A DNA stretch of 64,000 nucleotides from positions 186,001 through 250,000 of the forward strand of contig NZ_MWQI01000001.1 of NCBI RefSeq assembly GCF_002210345.1, written 5' to 3'. A program made the translations under genes and the position numbers. The stretch comes from Fibrobacter sp. UWB4. GTDB taxonomy: Bacteria; Fibrobacterota; Fibrobacteria; Fibrobacterales; Fibrobacteraceae. Of the stretch, positions 42,515 through 52,400 are shown one piece after another; the first letter of the stretch is position 1; every line of letters begins with the position of its first letter. The notes under the pieces are model-generated. The model was not told where the DNA came from, searched no databases, and worked only from the letters and a program-made list of their open reading frames with translations.

Positions 42515-43840
42515 ATGTCTTTTTTGAAAAAAAATATATCTCTTCGGATTTGTTTTCTTGCCTGTGCGCTTGTGCCGGCGGTTTTTGCCGCTGACCGCGT
42601 TGTTGGGGCGAATGCGACTCTTGATGTTGAACCGGGTGCACGTTCTGCGGCGCTGGGTTCGGCGACCCTTGCTGTCGAGGGCGACTATCTTGGACTTACG
42701 ACTAATGCGTATCAGCTTTCCCAGGCTAAGTATATGTGGGCCTCGTTCTCGCATACGGCTTATTACGAGGATACCAAGTACGATTATGCGTCTATGGTGA
42801 TTCCTCTTCCTGGTAACCAGGGATTGGGTGTTGCGTTTTCAAGATTTGGTGCGGATGACATCCCGTATATCAAGGATGGCGAACCGTTACCCGAGGGTTC
42901 GAATTACAATACTCTTTCTATAGCTGACTGGGTGGTTTCGGCGGCCTGGGGGCGTCGCATCATGGACCGACTGGACTTGGGTGTTGCGTTTCACGTGCTG
43001 TACCGCGATATGGACCAGAGTGGCTGGGGCTTCCGCGGCGATGCTAGCGCCCGCTATCGGATCAAGGACGATTTTTATGTATCTGGTCTATTGAAAGGTT
43101 GGACTTCGTCGGCTGCAACCTGGGATTCTGGCGAGTTTGAATATTCTGCGCCTGAATTTTATCTGGCTTTGAGCTATGGCCTACCTGTGGAATACTTGTA
43201 TGGCAAGTTCAATTTCTATTGGCAGAGTGCAGGCTTGTTCCATCGCGAGGCGAGAGACCTGGATCTGGATACCGATACTAAAGGCAAGCGCATTTGGGAA
43301 AATCCTATCGACTGGCTATCCGGTGGCCGTGGTGGTGTTGAATTTTCTTTTGACTTTGGACTTAAGTTGCGCGTTGGCCTTAGCAGCTTCACGACGTTCA
43401 AGAGTGTAACGGCGGGTGCTGGTCTTACAATTGCGAACTTCCTTGTTGTGGACTATGCATTTGAATCTCATCCGGTTTTTTCTCCGGTGCATCGCGTGAG
43501 CGTAAGCTTTAGCCCGTACCTCTTTGGACACAAGCCTAGAGAACAGGGGCACTTGGACAAGGCTGCTGCATCAAGGAAACTTGTCACTGAAGAACCAGAA
43601 GAGCTGCCTACAGAAGAATTTGTGGAAGAGAGTATCCAGAAATCTGTTGCTCCGACAGCTCCGGTGGAACCTCCGGCTGAAACGATTGTTCCTGCGGCGC
43701 AGGCGACGGCTGCTGAATCTGTGTCTTCGGACGCACCTACAGCTCCTTCAGCTTCGGAAACGCCTGAAACTCCGGCTCCTGCGGTTACGCCTGCTCACCC
43801 AGCTGCGATTGTAGAAACGGATGACGAAATTCTGGAATAG
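42515..43840 (+). CDS. PorV/UPF0164-like outer-membrane protein with Pro/Ala/Glu tail
   Basis: A 441-residue protein with a signal peptide (cleavage after VFA), the typical PorV/PorQ opening (GARSAALGSATLAVEGD) and barrel strands to about residue 345. It continues into a roughly 95-residue Pro/Ala/Glu/Thr-rich tail (from about 350) that looks disordered and may span the periplasm or bind peptidoglycan. PorV-like barrels in Bacteroidetes serve type IX secretion; here no other por gene is nearby, so that role is not claimed. It heads a five-gene run extending to 47202. Confidence 0.75.
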   Translation: MSFLKKNISLRICFLACALVPAVFAADRVVGANATLDVEPGARSAALGSATLAVEGDYLGLTTNAYQLSQAKYMWASFSHTAYYEDTKYDYASMVIPLPGNQGLGVAFSRFGADDIPYIKDGEPLPEGSNYNTLSIADWVVSAAWGRRIMDRLDLGVAFHVLYRDMDQSGWGFRGDASARYRIKDDFYVSGLLKGWTSSAATWDSGEFEYSAPEFYLALSYGLPVEYLYGKFNFYWQSAGLFHREARDLDLDTDTKGKRIWENPIDWLSGGRGGVEFSFDFGLKLRVGLSSFTTFKSVTAGAGLTIANFLVVDYAFESHPVFSPVHRVSVSFSPYLFGHKPREQGHLDKAAASRKLVTEEPEELPTEEFVEESIQKSVAPTAPVEPPAETIVPAAQATAAESVSSDAPTAPSASETPETPAPAVTPAHPAAIVETDDEILE

Positions 43841-43851
43841 AGGGCTACAAG

Positions 43852-44430
43852 ATGGGAAATGTAAAGAGTGTGGGTTTGTTTCTTTTGCTTCCGGCACCAC
43901 TCAATCCGATTGGGGCTTTTGACGCGGAAACCTTTAAGGCGGATTTCCGCGCTGCGGTTGCTGCAAATTCAAAAGCGAAGTTTATAGGAGTAGACTTATC
44001 GGGCCTTGATTTTGTCTATAGCGATGCCTACAACGCTTTTATGCAGTTCCATCAGGAGCTTTCAAAGCGCAAGGGCGCCTTTGCGGTTCTTGCCGATAAG
44101 GAATCGCTTGCCAAGAGCTTGAGAAAAGTGGGGCTTGAACGGTTCATTCGCATCTTCGGGAGTGTTGATGAAATGGCTGCGTACACTCCGGTTGATCAAA
44201 AGAATCCGACAGCAGTTGTTGATGAACCTGCAAAGCATGTAGAGGAGGCTTCTTCGCCGACGAGTGCATCGCAAGTTGAATCTCCGGTTCACCAGGCTCC
44301 GGCGGTAGACCCGAAAGTCATGGATAAGAATCCGCTTGTTGATGAATCGTCGTCTTCAAAGGGTTCCTGCATTGCGGTACTTGTCCTTTTGCTGGTTGTT
44401 GTCGCTGTTGTTTCCTATTTAGTTTTGTAA
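43852..44430 (+). CDS. STAS-domain protein with C-terminal membrane anchor
   Basis: A 192-residue protein. Residues 10-110 fit a STAS (anti-sigma-factor-antagonist-like) domain: a first strand, an FIGVDLSGLDFVYSDAYNAFMQF segment resembling the D-x-S-x-x-x-x-D-S loop with Tyr-Ser-Asp at the phosphorylatable position, and LRKVGLERFIRIFGSVDEA-like end. A Pro/Ser linker leads to one C-terminal membrane helix (about 172-190). It is probably tail-anchored with the STAS domain in the cytoplasm. It sits between the barrel and the M23-like gene, suggesting an envelope-coupled regulatory task. Confidence 0.75.
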   Translation: MGNVKSVGLFLLLPAPLNPIGAFDAETFKADFRAAVAANSKAKFIGVDLSGLDFVYSDAYNAFMQFHQELSKRKGAFAVLADKESLAKSLRKVGLERFIRIFGSVDEMAAYTPVDQKNPTAVVDEPAKHVEEASSPTSASQVESPVHQAPAVDPKVMDKNPLVDESSSSKGSCIAVLVLLLVVVAVVSYLVL

Positions 44431-44433
44431 TCG

Positions 44434-45348
44434 ATGGCTGTAGAATTTTCTGAGTATCAAGGGAAAAAAAGAAAACCGCGGGAACATGGTAAATTCCCGC
44501 TGATAAGGATTGTCCTTGTCTTTACGTTGATTGTGGTTGCCTATACGAATGGGTGGTTTCACAAACTAGTGGAGCTGCTTCCGCTTCCAGGGAATGAAGA
44601 ACCTGTGGCGCCTACGGTTGAGGAATGGATTGCGGGATGCACGTTGTATGACGGAACTCCCTTTGAACTCAAGAAAGAATATGCGCAATGTTCCTGGATT
44701 GTTACGGATTCTTTGGCGCTTCCCAATTCGTTCTTGCGCTATGTCAAGAACTTAGCCAGTGATGGTTCCAAAATCCATTGGGTCGCTTCTAAAAAGGATT
44801 TTGGCGATGCACTTCTTGTCGTCCTTGAGGATTCTACCCGCAACGTCTATTTGCATATGACCCGCGAGGATTCTTCGAAGGTCTGGGTTTCAAGCAAAAC
44901 TGGATGCCTTTTCCCGGGACCGTGTCCGCATGTACCTCTGGGATGGTCGGCGCTTGCGATTGTAGACAACTTTGACTTTGAAGGTATGGAACAGCTGCTT
45001 TCTGCGGATGTCTTTACTGGACTTGGCGAAGCTCCGATCTATCCTGTGCTTCCTGGTGTTGTGCTGGAAGCGGGGCGTGATTCTCTTGGGAATTTTGTTG
45101 AGCTTAATCATGGTAACGGGATTACTTCGCGCATGTTTGGCATTGGTTCATGGAAGATGGCGCCGACGGTTGGCAAGGTGCTTGGTGTCAAGGATGCGGT
45201 GGGCCGCCTTTCGCCACAGGATAGCTCCACGTTCTTTTTGACTGTTCGTCAAAATGGCTTGTTCGTGCGTTGGAAGGATTTTTACAAATCAACGCATCCG
45301 GTGGATTCAACCCAAATTGCTATATTCAAAAAGAATCTGCCTTTTTGA
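44434..45348 (+). CDS. membrane-anchored degenerate M23-like protein
   Basis: A 304-residue protein with an N-terminal membrane helix (about residues 23-40) and, in its C-terminal 110 residues, a LytM/M23 outline: PVLPGVVLEAGRDSLGNFVELNHGNG, then a Gly-rich turn and VGRLSPQDSSTFFLTVRQNG where active enzymes have H-L-H-F. The metal ligands (H-x-x-x-D and H-x-H) are missing, so it is probably not a peptidase but may bind peptidoglycan or activate an amidase, as EnvC does in other bacteria. It starts 3 bases after the STAS gene stop. The assignment is by fold pattern only. Confidence 0.68.
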   Translation: MAVEFSEYQGKKRKPREHGKFPLIRIVLVFTLIVVAYTNGWFHKLVELLPLPGNEEPVAPTVEEWIAGCTLYDGTPFELKKEYAQCSWIVTDSLALPNSFLRYVKNLASDGSKIHWVASKKDFGDALLVVLEDSTRNVYLHMTREDSSKVWVSSKTGCLFPGPCPHVPLGWSALAIVDNFDFEGMEQLLSADVFTGLGEAPIYPVLPGVVLEAGRDSLGNFVELNHGNGITSRMFGIGSWKMAPTVGKVLGVKDAVGRLSPQDSSTFFLTVRQNGLFVRWKDFYKSTHPVDSTQIAIFKKNLPF

Positions 45349-45358
45349 GTGAGTCTGT

Positions 45359-46483
45359 ATGAAGCGTAAATCCGCAGTGCTTAAATTCCCCTTTTGCTTG
45401 CTTTTCTTTTTGGCGCCTTTGTTTACTAGCTTTTTGTCTTCGTGCGCACAGGATGGCGATGGTCCGCTTGACGTGATGCCGAACGGAAAGGCTGTAGAAG
45501 GTAAAGGCTATTTCCTGGAAGCGACGCTTGATTCTGGCAAGGCCATTCACTTGATCTCGGATACGCTTTATGTTACGTTATCTCAAATATGGTCTTTTTC
45601 GAATTGCTCGTTGACGTCGATCGATTTGAAATATTCCTTTGTAGATTCTGTTCTTGTCATTTCTCCAACAGTACAGATAAAGGTGAACTCGGATGATTGC
45701 CCTGCTCCGATGTATCGTCCTGATTCGACGTTTAAGATGCTGATGGATAAGGACATTCCTTCTAAGATTACAGAAATTGTCGTGAAAAATGATGTGGATT
45801 CACTTTTAGATTCCATTATGCTTCGCCGGGGAAAATTTGTGCGGGATACCTTTAGCATTTTTGTGGATTCCGCATTTGGTGAACCGGGGCAGTTTCCGTT
45901 AAGGACGAAAGGATCCCCTTCGATTTTGCGCGTACTGGATTCGATTACACCGCAAAAGTTTTTCTGGCGTACACTTCGCGCAAACTGCGCCATGCGCGTA
46001 GATATGTGTGATTCCGTTGTCGCCGATACTATTTATCCTGGACAGTGGATTGCTGATGATACGGTGCTTGTGCCGGTGCGTCGTGCTTGTGCCTTTGAAG
46101 ATTCAACGTATTGCCTGGAAGCAAAGTGGGAATATGATTCTACCGCTCTTGGCAAGGTGAATGAACGCCTTGATACGGTTTGGCATACGAGCTTGTATTA
46201 CATAGAGAATATTCCTTCGTGTGGACAGATCAGCGAATTTTCGCATACGGGATTTATCCTTGGTCAAAACATGGTGTTTTGGCGCGAACTTTTTGAGCCG
46301 GATGAAAGTGAACTCTCCTGTGGCCCTTCGACAAAGAAAGATTGGTTGGTCTATAACCTTGCTACGGATAGCCTGGTAACTGAATCCGAAGAAAAAGAAT
46401 TTATAGATAGTTTGTATAAAACCTGGAAGTCGGCAACGGTTGCTAACGATACGCTTAAGGCCGATTCGACGGAGTCAAAATGA
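45359..46483 (+). CDS. lipoprotein of unknown function
   Basis: A 374-residue protein with a lipoprotein signal peptide (lipobox LSSC, Cys at about 29). The mature part has many Asp/Ser and paired Cys residues (for example CAMRVDMCDSV, RRACAFEDSTYC, CGQISEF), suggesting disulfides in the periplasm. I do not recognise the family. It begins 10 bases after the M23-like gene and overlaps the Nudix gene by 4 bases, placing it in the same operon. Confidence 0.72.
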   Translation: MKRKSAVLKFPFCLLFFLAPLFTSFLSSCAQDGDGPLDVMPNGKAVEGKGYFLEATLDSGKAIHLISDTLYVTLSQIWSFSNCSLTSIDLKYSFVDSVLVISPTVQIKVNSDDCPAPMYRPDSTFKMLMDKDIPSKITEIVVKNDVDSLLDSIMLRRGKFVRDTFSIFVDSAFGEPGQFPLRTKGSPSILRVLDSITPQKFFWRTLRANCAMRVDMCDSVVADTIYPGQWIADDTVLVPVRRACAFEDSTYCLEAKWEYDSTALGKVNERLDTVWHTSLYYIENIPSCGQISEFSHTGFILGQNMVFWRELFEPDESELSCGPSTKKDWLVYNLATDSLVTESEEKEFIDSLYKTWKSATVANDTLKADSTESK

Positions 46484-47202
46484 TTGAATATTCCTTTGCT
46501 GCTGAAATTGCCGAAGAAGACAAGCCGGTAATTCTCGAAAGCAAGATTTATAAGCAGTGGCTAGAAGCTTCCGAGAAAAAATTCAACATCACGAAGGTGC
46601 ATTTTGCTTCGGTCGATTACTTTAGCAAGCGCCATGAACCGCTGTTCATCAAGCTGAATGCGACGGCGTTCTTGCCGGACGGAAAGCCTGTGCATGGGAT
46701 CGTGCTTGTACGAGGCCATGCGGTGGGGGTGCTTGTGGTGCTCCATTGCGAAGGCAAGCGTTATTTGCTCCTGGTGCGCCAGCCGCGATTTGCAATCTCG
46801 GAAACGGATTCGCTTGAAATTCCGGCGGGGATTCTTGACTGGTCGGGCGATTTCCGCAAGGTGGCGCTCTCGGAACTTGAAGAGGAAGCTCAAATCAAGG
46901 CGAAGGATTCAGAGCTTATTGACTTGATGGATTTCTGGTACAAGGGTAAATACGACGGCTTTGCTGGAAGCTGCGGGCTTTTGGATGAACGCATCCGCCT
47001 TTATGCGATTGAACGCAGCGTGACGCGCGAAGAACTTAATGCGATGGACGGCAGGAACCAGACCTACACTGATGAGAACGAATGGATCCGTACGGAGGTC
47101 TTGCCTTACGAAGAGGCCGCTCACCAGTTTATCGACGGAAAGAACTTTATTGCGCTGTTCCTCTACGAACGCTGGCTCGAATCGCAGAAAGTGTATTACT
47201 AG
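46480..47202 (+). CDS. Nudix hydrolase
   Basis: A 240-residue protein with a complete Nudix box (G-x5-E-x7-R-E-x-x-E-E-x-G form) read as GILDWSGDFRKVALSELEEE at about residues 117-136; the usual R-E-x-x-E-E is here S-E-L-E-E-E. It precedes a beta-rich domain similar to ADP-sugar pyrophosphatases (LEIPAG just before the box supports this). It should hydrolyse a nucleoside diphosphate linked to another group in the cytoplasm. Its ATG overlaps the lipoprotein stop (ATGA). The connection to envelope genes may be only transcriptional. Confidence 0.85.
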   Translation: MIEYSFAAEIAEEDKPVILESKIYKQWLEASEKKFNITKVHFASVDYFSKRHEPLFIKLNATAFLPDGKPVHGIVLVRGHAVGVLVVLHCEGKRYLLLVRQPRFAISETDSLEIPAGILDWSGDFRKVALSELEEEAQIKAKDSELIDLMDFWYKGKYDGFAGSCGLLDERIRLYAIERSVTREELNAMDGRNQTYTDENEWIRTEVLPYEEAAHQFIDGKNFIALFLYERWLESQKVYY

Positions 47203-47292
47203 CTATTAGTTTTTAGTTCCTAGTTATTAGTTCGAAGTTAGGCGGCTACGCCGCGGTTACGATGCAAATGACCAAAGACTATTGACTAAAGA
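47203..47292. repeat. degenerate TAGT / GACTAAA short tandem repeats
   Basis: CTATTAGTTTTTAGTTCCTAG-like units (47201-47235), a GGCGGCTACGCCGC hairpin, then CAAAGACTATTGACTAAAGAC-like units (47272-47295). Lies between convergent genes. Confidence 0.55.
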
Positions 47293-47502
47293 CTAGAAAA
47301 TCGTATTGTTGATCGTAAGTCCAGCGAAGAACAGGATGAGGTAGCCGTACCAGAGGCCGGTCGGAACGTAGTTCCAGATGCGCTTGTACTTTTTCGGTTC
47401 GTCCTTATTTTTGTCCTTAATACGGATAATGTTTTTCTTGAGGTAAAAACCGCAGAGCGCAAGCCCTCCGAAACTGATAAGGATAAGAAGTACGTAAGCC
47501 AT
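47293..47502 (-). CDS. small two-helix membrane protein
   Basis: A 69-residue protein with hydrophobic helices at about residues 3-20 and 50-67 and a Lys/Asp-rich loop between them (RIKDKNKDEPKKYKR). The loop charge favours a hairpin in the inner membrane with the loop on the cytoplasmic side. No family recognised. The longer overlapping minus frame from 47528 is in another frame and has no such pattern. Confidence 0.6.
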   Translation of the reverse strand: MAYVLLILISFGGLALCGFYLKKNIIRIKDKNKDEPKKYKRIWNYVPTGLWYGYLILFFAGLTINNTIF

Positions 47503-47544
47503 GCCACAAATATAGCATATTGCCCCATTTTTATACTCTATCAG

Positions 47545-47573
47545 TTGCCTAGTGCAAAAAAAATTTCTCTATT
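47545..47573 (+). promoter_or_regulatory. possible promoter of the rimP-nusA-infB operon
   Basis: TTGCCT (47545-47550), 17-base spacer, TCTATT (47568-47573). The leader that follows contains two hairpins (GTTCAA...TTGAAC near 47597-47615 and ATTCGG/CCGAAT near 47623-47636). Confidence 0.4.
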
Positions 47574-47664
47574 TGGTGTGTACTGACGTTCGTGGGTTCA
47601 AATTTGGCTTGAACGAGCCGGATTCGGGTCCGAATACGAACGCCGTTTATTGTAAGAGGTTTAT

Positions 47665-48117
47665 TTGGTCGCCCAAGAAAAACTGAATTCTCTCATTGCC
47701 GATGCATGCAAGTCCGCATCTGTTACGCTTGTGGAAGCTGATGTGTTCCGTGCTGGCAAACGCAAGACATTGCGAATCTTTATCGACAAGCCCGAAGGTG
47801 TAACTATCGATGACTGCACGAACGTGAGTCATTTCCTTTCGGATGCGCTGGACCTGGATCCCGAGTTGATCGAGGGCGCTTATACGCTTGAAGTTTCTTC
47901 TCCGGGAATAGACCGCCCCCTCAAGTCTATGGCGGATTTTGAACGCAACAAGGGGCGCCTGCTCCGTGTGACCCGCTCGACGGGCAAGCCAGTGACTGGT
48001 GAACTTTTGAATGCCGACGAAGAAAATCTGACGCTCAAGCTCAAGGGCAATGCCGGCGAAATCGTCATACCGCGGTCCGAAGTGCTTTCGGCCAAGGTCG
48101 AAGTAGAAATTAAATAG
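47665..48117 (+). CDS. rimP: ribosome maturation factor RimP
   Basis: A 150-residue protein with the RimP pattern: VEADVFRAGKRKTLRIFIDKPEGVTIDDC (strand-rich N-domain), LEVSSPGIDRPLKS (the most conserved motif) and a C-terminal Sm-like domain. It assists 30S subunit maturation. The TTG at 47665 is chosen because AAGAGG lies 6-8 bases upstream. First gene of the conserved rimP-nusA-infB-rbfA-truB-ribF order, with nusA 13 bases downstream. Confidence 0.92.
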   Translation: MVAQEKLNSLIADACKSASVTLVEADVFRAGKRKTLRIFIDKPEGVTIDDCTNVSHFLSDALDLDPELIEGAYTLEVSSPGIDRPLKSMADFERNKGRLLRVTRSTGKPVTGELLNADEENLTLKLKGNAGEIVIPRSEVLSAKVEVEIK

Positions 48118-48130
48118 GAAGGTCAACTAT

Positions 48131-49354
48131 ATGAAGAACGAACCGAAAGTAAACTTGCTCGACGTACTCAAGGAAGTCGTTGAAGACAAGAGTGTCGATG
48201 ATTCCGTGATTTTGGACGCCCTCAAGAAGGCTCTTATTTCTGCGGCCCGCAAGTATCTGCACATCGAAAAGAAGATCAACGTCGATATCGACATGGAAAC
48301 AAACGAAGTCCATGTGTTCTTGAATGTCGAAGTTGTCGATGACTATCCGGACTACGACCCGAACATGACTGCCGATGAAGTGGCTGAAATGGACGAAGGC
48401 TACATGCTCGTCGAAGAAGCCCGCGACTTCAATGAAGATGCTCAGGCAGGCGACAGCCTTTATATGGAACTCCCGACCTCCTCCTTTGGTCGTCAGGCCA
48501 TCCAGACTGCAAAGCAGCTCTTGACCCAGCACATCCGCAGTGCCGAATGCCAGCGCATCATGGACATCTACCGCAGCCGCATTGGTACGATCATCAACGG
48601 TACGGTACTTCGTTTGGAACAACGTAACGTGATTGTTGACCTTGGCAACAAGATTGAAGCTGAACTCCCGGCTCGCGAACAGATTCCGCACGAACGCTTG
48701 ACTCAGGGCGCTTCTGTGAAAGCTGTGATTGCCCGCGTGGAAGAATCTACGAAGAGCGGTGCTCAAGTTATTTTGTCTAGATCCAACGCCGACTTCCTCA
48801 AGGCGCTTCTCCGTCAGGAAGTTCCGGAAATCTACGAAGGCACTGTCGAAATCAAGGCTGTTGCCCGTGATTCCAAGAATCGCCGTGCAAAGATTGCCGT
48901 CTATTCTCGCGATGAAAAGATCGACCCGGTTGGCGCTTGCGTCGGCATGAAGGGTGCTCGCGTTCAGACGATTGTTCGCGAACTTGGCAACGAACGTATC
49001 GATATCGTTCACTGGGACGAAAACTTCGACGTGTTCGTTCAGCGTTCCTTGGCTCCGGCTTCTGTCCTTAAGATGTTCCCGGTTCCGGATACGGACCGTA
49101 TCGTGATCATCGTGGATGACGAAAACCTCGCTCAGGCTATCGGTAAGGGTGGCCAGAACGTGGAACTCGCCGGTCGCTTGGTGGATCGCAAGCTTGACGT
49201 TCATGGAGAACAGGAATGGTCTCAGATGGACGAAGAAGCCAAGAACAACATCCTCGCTCCGAACTATGAGGATGAAAGAAGAATGAGAGCGAAGCGTATG
49301 GACGAAGACAGAAAGGCAAAGGCCGCAGCTGTCAAGAAGGACGTGAACGCTTAA
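48131..49354 (+). CDS. nusA: transcription termination/antitermination factor NusA
   Basis: A 407-residue NusA with N-terminal RNA-polymerase-binding domain (residues 1-135), S1 domain (about 140-205, GTVLRLEQRNVIVDLGN), and two KH domains, KH1 with CVGMKGARVQTIVRELGNERID and KH2 with IGKGGQNVELAGRL. There is no C-terminal acidic repeat region, so it is the short form also found outside proteobacteria. It modulates pausing, termination and antitermination. The C-terminus is Lys/Arg-rich. Confidence 0.95.
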   Translation: MKNEPKVNLLDVLKEVVEDKSVDDSVILDALKKALISAARKYLHIEKKINVDIDMETNEVHVFLNVEVVDDYPDYDPNMTADEVAEMDEGYMLVEEARDFNEDAQAGDSLYMELPTSSFGRQAIQTAKQLLTQHIRSAECQRIMDIYRSRIGTIINGTVLRLEQRNVIVDLGNKIEAELPAREQIPHERLTQGASVKAVIARVEESTKSGAQVILSRSNADFLKALLRQEVPEIYEGTVEIKAVARDSKNRRAKIAVYSRDEKIDPVGACVGMKGARVQTIVRELGNERIDIVHWDENFDVFVQRSLAPASVLKMFPVPDTDRIVIIVDDENLAQAIGKGGQNVELAGRLVDRKLDVHGEQEWSQMDEEAKNNILAPNYEDERRMRAKRMDEDRKAKAAAVKKDVNA

Positions 49355-49417
49355 AAACTTTTGCGCAGGGCAAATAGTTTAACGGAAGAATAAGAAAAGG
49401 AATTGAATAGGCTATTC

Positions 49418-52400
49418 ATGACGAATGAATCTCAAATGAAACCTAAGGATTGGGCAGATGCTCATGGATTGAAGGTTGATGTGGTGATGAAGCTGCTCCG
49501 CGATGCAGGCGTTGCAGTTCGTACCCATATGTCCAAATTGGATATGGCAGACTTTGCTAAAATCGAGGATGCTGCCGCTGCCGAAAAACAGAAGCAGGAT
49601 GCCCGCAACAAGAATCTCAAGAGGCCTACAGCTTCTGAATCTGATTCTTCCGCTTCCGCTCCTGCAAAGAAGAAGGAAACGTCGGTTGCGACGAACAGAC
49701 TTGGCTTGAAGGTGAGCCTCAAGAAAGGCCCGGGTCCTCGCAAGGAGGCTCCGAAGCCTGCTGCTAAACCGGAATTGAAATCTCCGGTTGCAAAACCCGC
49801 TGCTCCGGCTACCGTAAAACCGGCCGCCCCGGCCCCGGCACAAGTTGCTCCGAAGCCTGCCGCACCTGCTCCGGCTCAAGTGGCTCCTGCCGCTCCGGCA
49901 CCGAAGCCTGCAGCACCTGCTCCCGCACCGGCCGCAGCACCTGCTGCTCCAGCCGCACCGGCTGTAAAGCCCGCTGCTCCTGCCCCGGCCCCGGCACCGC
50001 AGGCAAAGCCTGCCGCCCCGGCGCCTGCACCGGCTGCCCCGAAGCCCGCTGCTCCTGCTCCGGCTGTAAAGCCAGCCGCTCCGGCCGTCGCAAAGCCCGC
50101 TGCTCCGCAGCCGACAATGATGTCTGCTTCTACGGAACTCAAGCAGCCGCCGATGAAGGCTCAGGTCTTCAAGCCCGATGCTGCAATCCTTGCCCGTATC
50201 GAAAAGTCTCGCCAGCAGGCTCAGGCCGCTCGCAACAACCATCGCCCGAATGGTGGAAATCGCAATGGCGGCAATGGTCAGGGTTACACGGGTACGTTTG
50301 GCCGTCTCTCGAACAACGGCAACGGCGGTAACGACAACCGCAACAATAACAACAATAATCGTCGCCCGAACGGCGGTAACGCTAGCAGCAGTAGCCGCGG
50401 CTATACCGGTCGTAACGGCGGATTCTCCAGCGGTTCCATGCAGGAAGCTTTCAACGCTTCCAACAACAATAACCAGGCTCTCGGCCAGAACAACCAGAAC
50501 GGAAAGGGCAATGGCAAGGGCCAGAACGGCCGCCACGGCAACGACAAGAACCGCCGTAGCAATACTAAGGACCGTCAGGAAATGCAAAGGGAACAGCAGC
50601 AGGAAGCCGTTCGTCAGAACGTCTCCCGCGTGATGGCATCCCTCTCCAAGAACCCGGTCAAGAAAGTTTATCACAAGGAACATTCCGAAAACAACTCGGG
50701 TGAAGAAAAGAAGATCCTCAAGACTTCTGACTTCATTACCGTGGGCGAACTCGCAGGCCTCATGGACCAGATGCCGGCACGCGTCATTGCAAAGTGCATG
50801 GAAATGGGCATGATGGTGACCATCAACGCTCGCCTTGATTTCGAAACGATCCAGATTTTGGCTGATGAATTCGGTTACGAAGCTCAGCTGATGGAAGAAT
50901 ACGAAGAAGAAGCTCTCGGTATCGAGGAAGAATCTCAGGAAAATCTCCAGCCGCGTCATCCGGTGGTTACCGTCATGGGCCACGTTGACCACGGTAAGAC
51001 TTCTCTCCTCGACTGGATTCGTAAGACCCACGTGGTGTCCGGCGAATCGGGTGGCATTACGCAGCACATCGGTGCATACGAAGTCACCACCAAGCAGGGC
51101 AAGGTTACCTTCCTCGATACTCCGGGTCACGAAGCCTTCAGTGCTATGCGTGCTCGCGGTTCCCAGGTGACCGACGTTATCGTTCTCGTCGTGGCTGCAG
51201 ACTCCATGGTCATGCCGCAGACGGTTGAATGTATTGAACTTGCAAAGCGCGAAAACGTCCCGATGGTCGTCGCCATTACAAAGATGGACCTTCCGACCGC
51301 AAACCCGGACAAGATTCGCGCCCAGCTCGCAGAACGCGGTGTGGAAGTCGAACAGTGGGGTGGTCAGACCAGCTGTATCGAAGTTTCTGCACGTACGGGT
51401 CAGGGCATGGATGTCCTCCTCGAAACGCTCGCTCTCGAAGCTGAAATTCTTGAACTTAAGGCCAATCCGGATACGCATGCCCGTGGCGCTGTCGTTGAAT
51501 CCAAGCTCGACGTGGGTAAGGGTTCCATGGCTACGATCCTCGTGCAGAACGGTACGCTCCATGTGGGTGACCCGTTTGTTTGCGGTATCTACGCTGGCCG
51601 TGTCCGTGCCATGTTTAACGAACGCGGTGAACAGATGAAGGAAGCTCCTCCTTCTGCTCCGTGTCAGGTGCTCGGCTTTGATGGTACTCCGCAGGCCGGT
51701 GACGAACTTGTCGTGGTGGAAGACGAAAAGACCGCACGTGAAATTGCTTCCAAGCGCCGTATGGCCGCTCGTGAACGCGATCTCCGCGCCCGTAAGACGG
51801 TCTCTCTCGAAAACTCCTTCAACGCAAAGAAGGAAGGTACGCTCTCCGAACTCAACCTCATCGTCAAGGCCGACGTGGGTGGTTCTGCAGAAGCTTTGGC
51901 CGCTTCCCTCGAAAAGCTTACCAACAAGGAAGTCCGCGTCAACATCATCCGCAAGGGTGTGGGTACGATTACGGAATCCGATATCCTGTTTGCAACGACC
52001 GCACAGGCTATCATTATTTCCTTCCACCTTATGCCGTCTCTCGCTGTCCGCGAAATGGCTCAGAAGGAAGGCATCGAAATCCGCAACTACCGCGTGATTT
52101 ACGACTGCATTGAAGATATTAAGAACGCTGTGGAAGGCCTCCTCAAGCCGATCATGCGCGAAGAACTCGTTGGCGAAGCCGAAATCCGCCAGGTGTTCAA
52201 GGTCCCGAAGGTCGGTCTCATCGCTGGCTGTATGGTTACCGACGGCGAAGTCGACCGCACGAGCCATGTCCGCGTTTACCGCAACGGTATCGAACTCGGT
52301 ACGACCGTGGTCCAGTCCTTGAAGCGCATGAAGGACGACGTCAAGTCTGTTGCTCGTGGCTTTGAATGCGGTATCGGCCTCAAGGGTTACGACGATATCA

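Noticed and set aside
42515-43840. Type IX secretion system component
   Set aside because: The barrel resembles PorV, but no other por or gld gene is in the window, so the system is not claimed.
49412-52267. A 951-codon open frame antisense to infB
   Set aside because: It is a shadow of the highly conserved infB frame; codon bias leaves the reverse strand open and the product has no recognisable domain.
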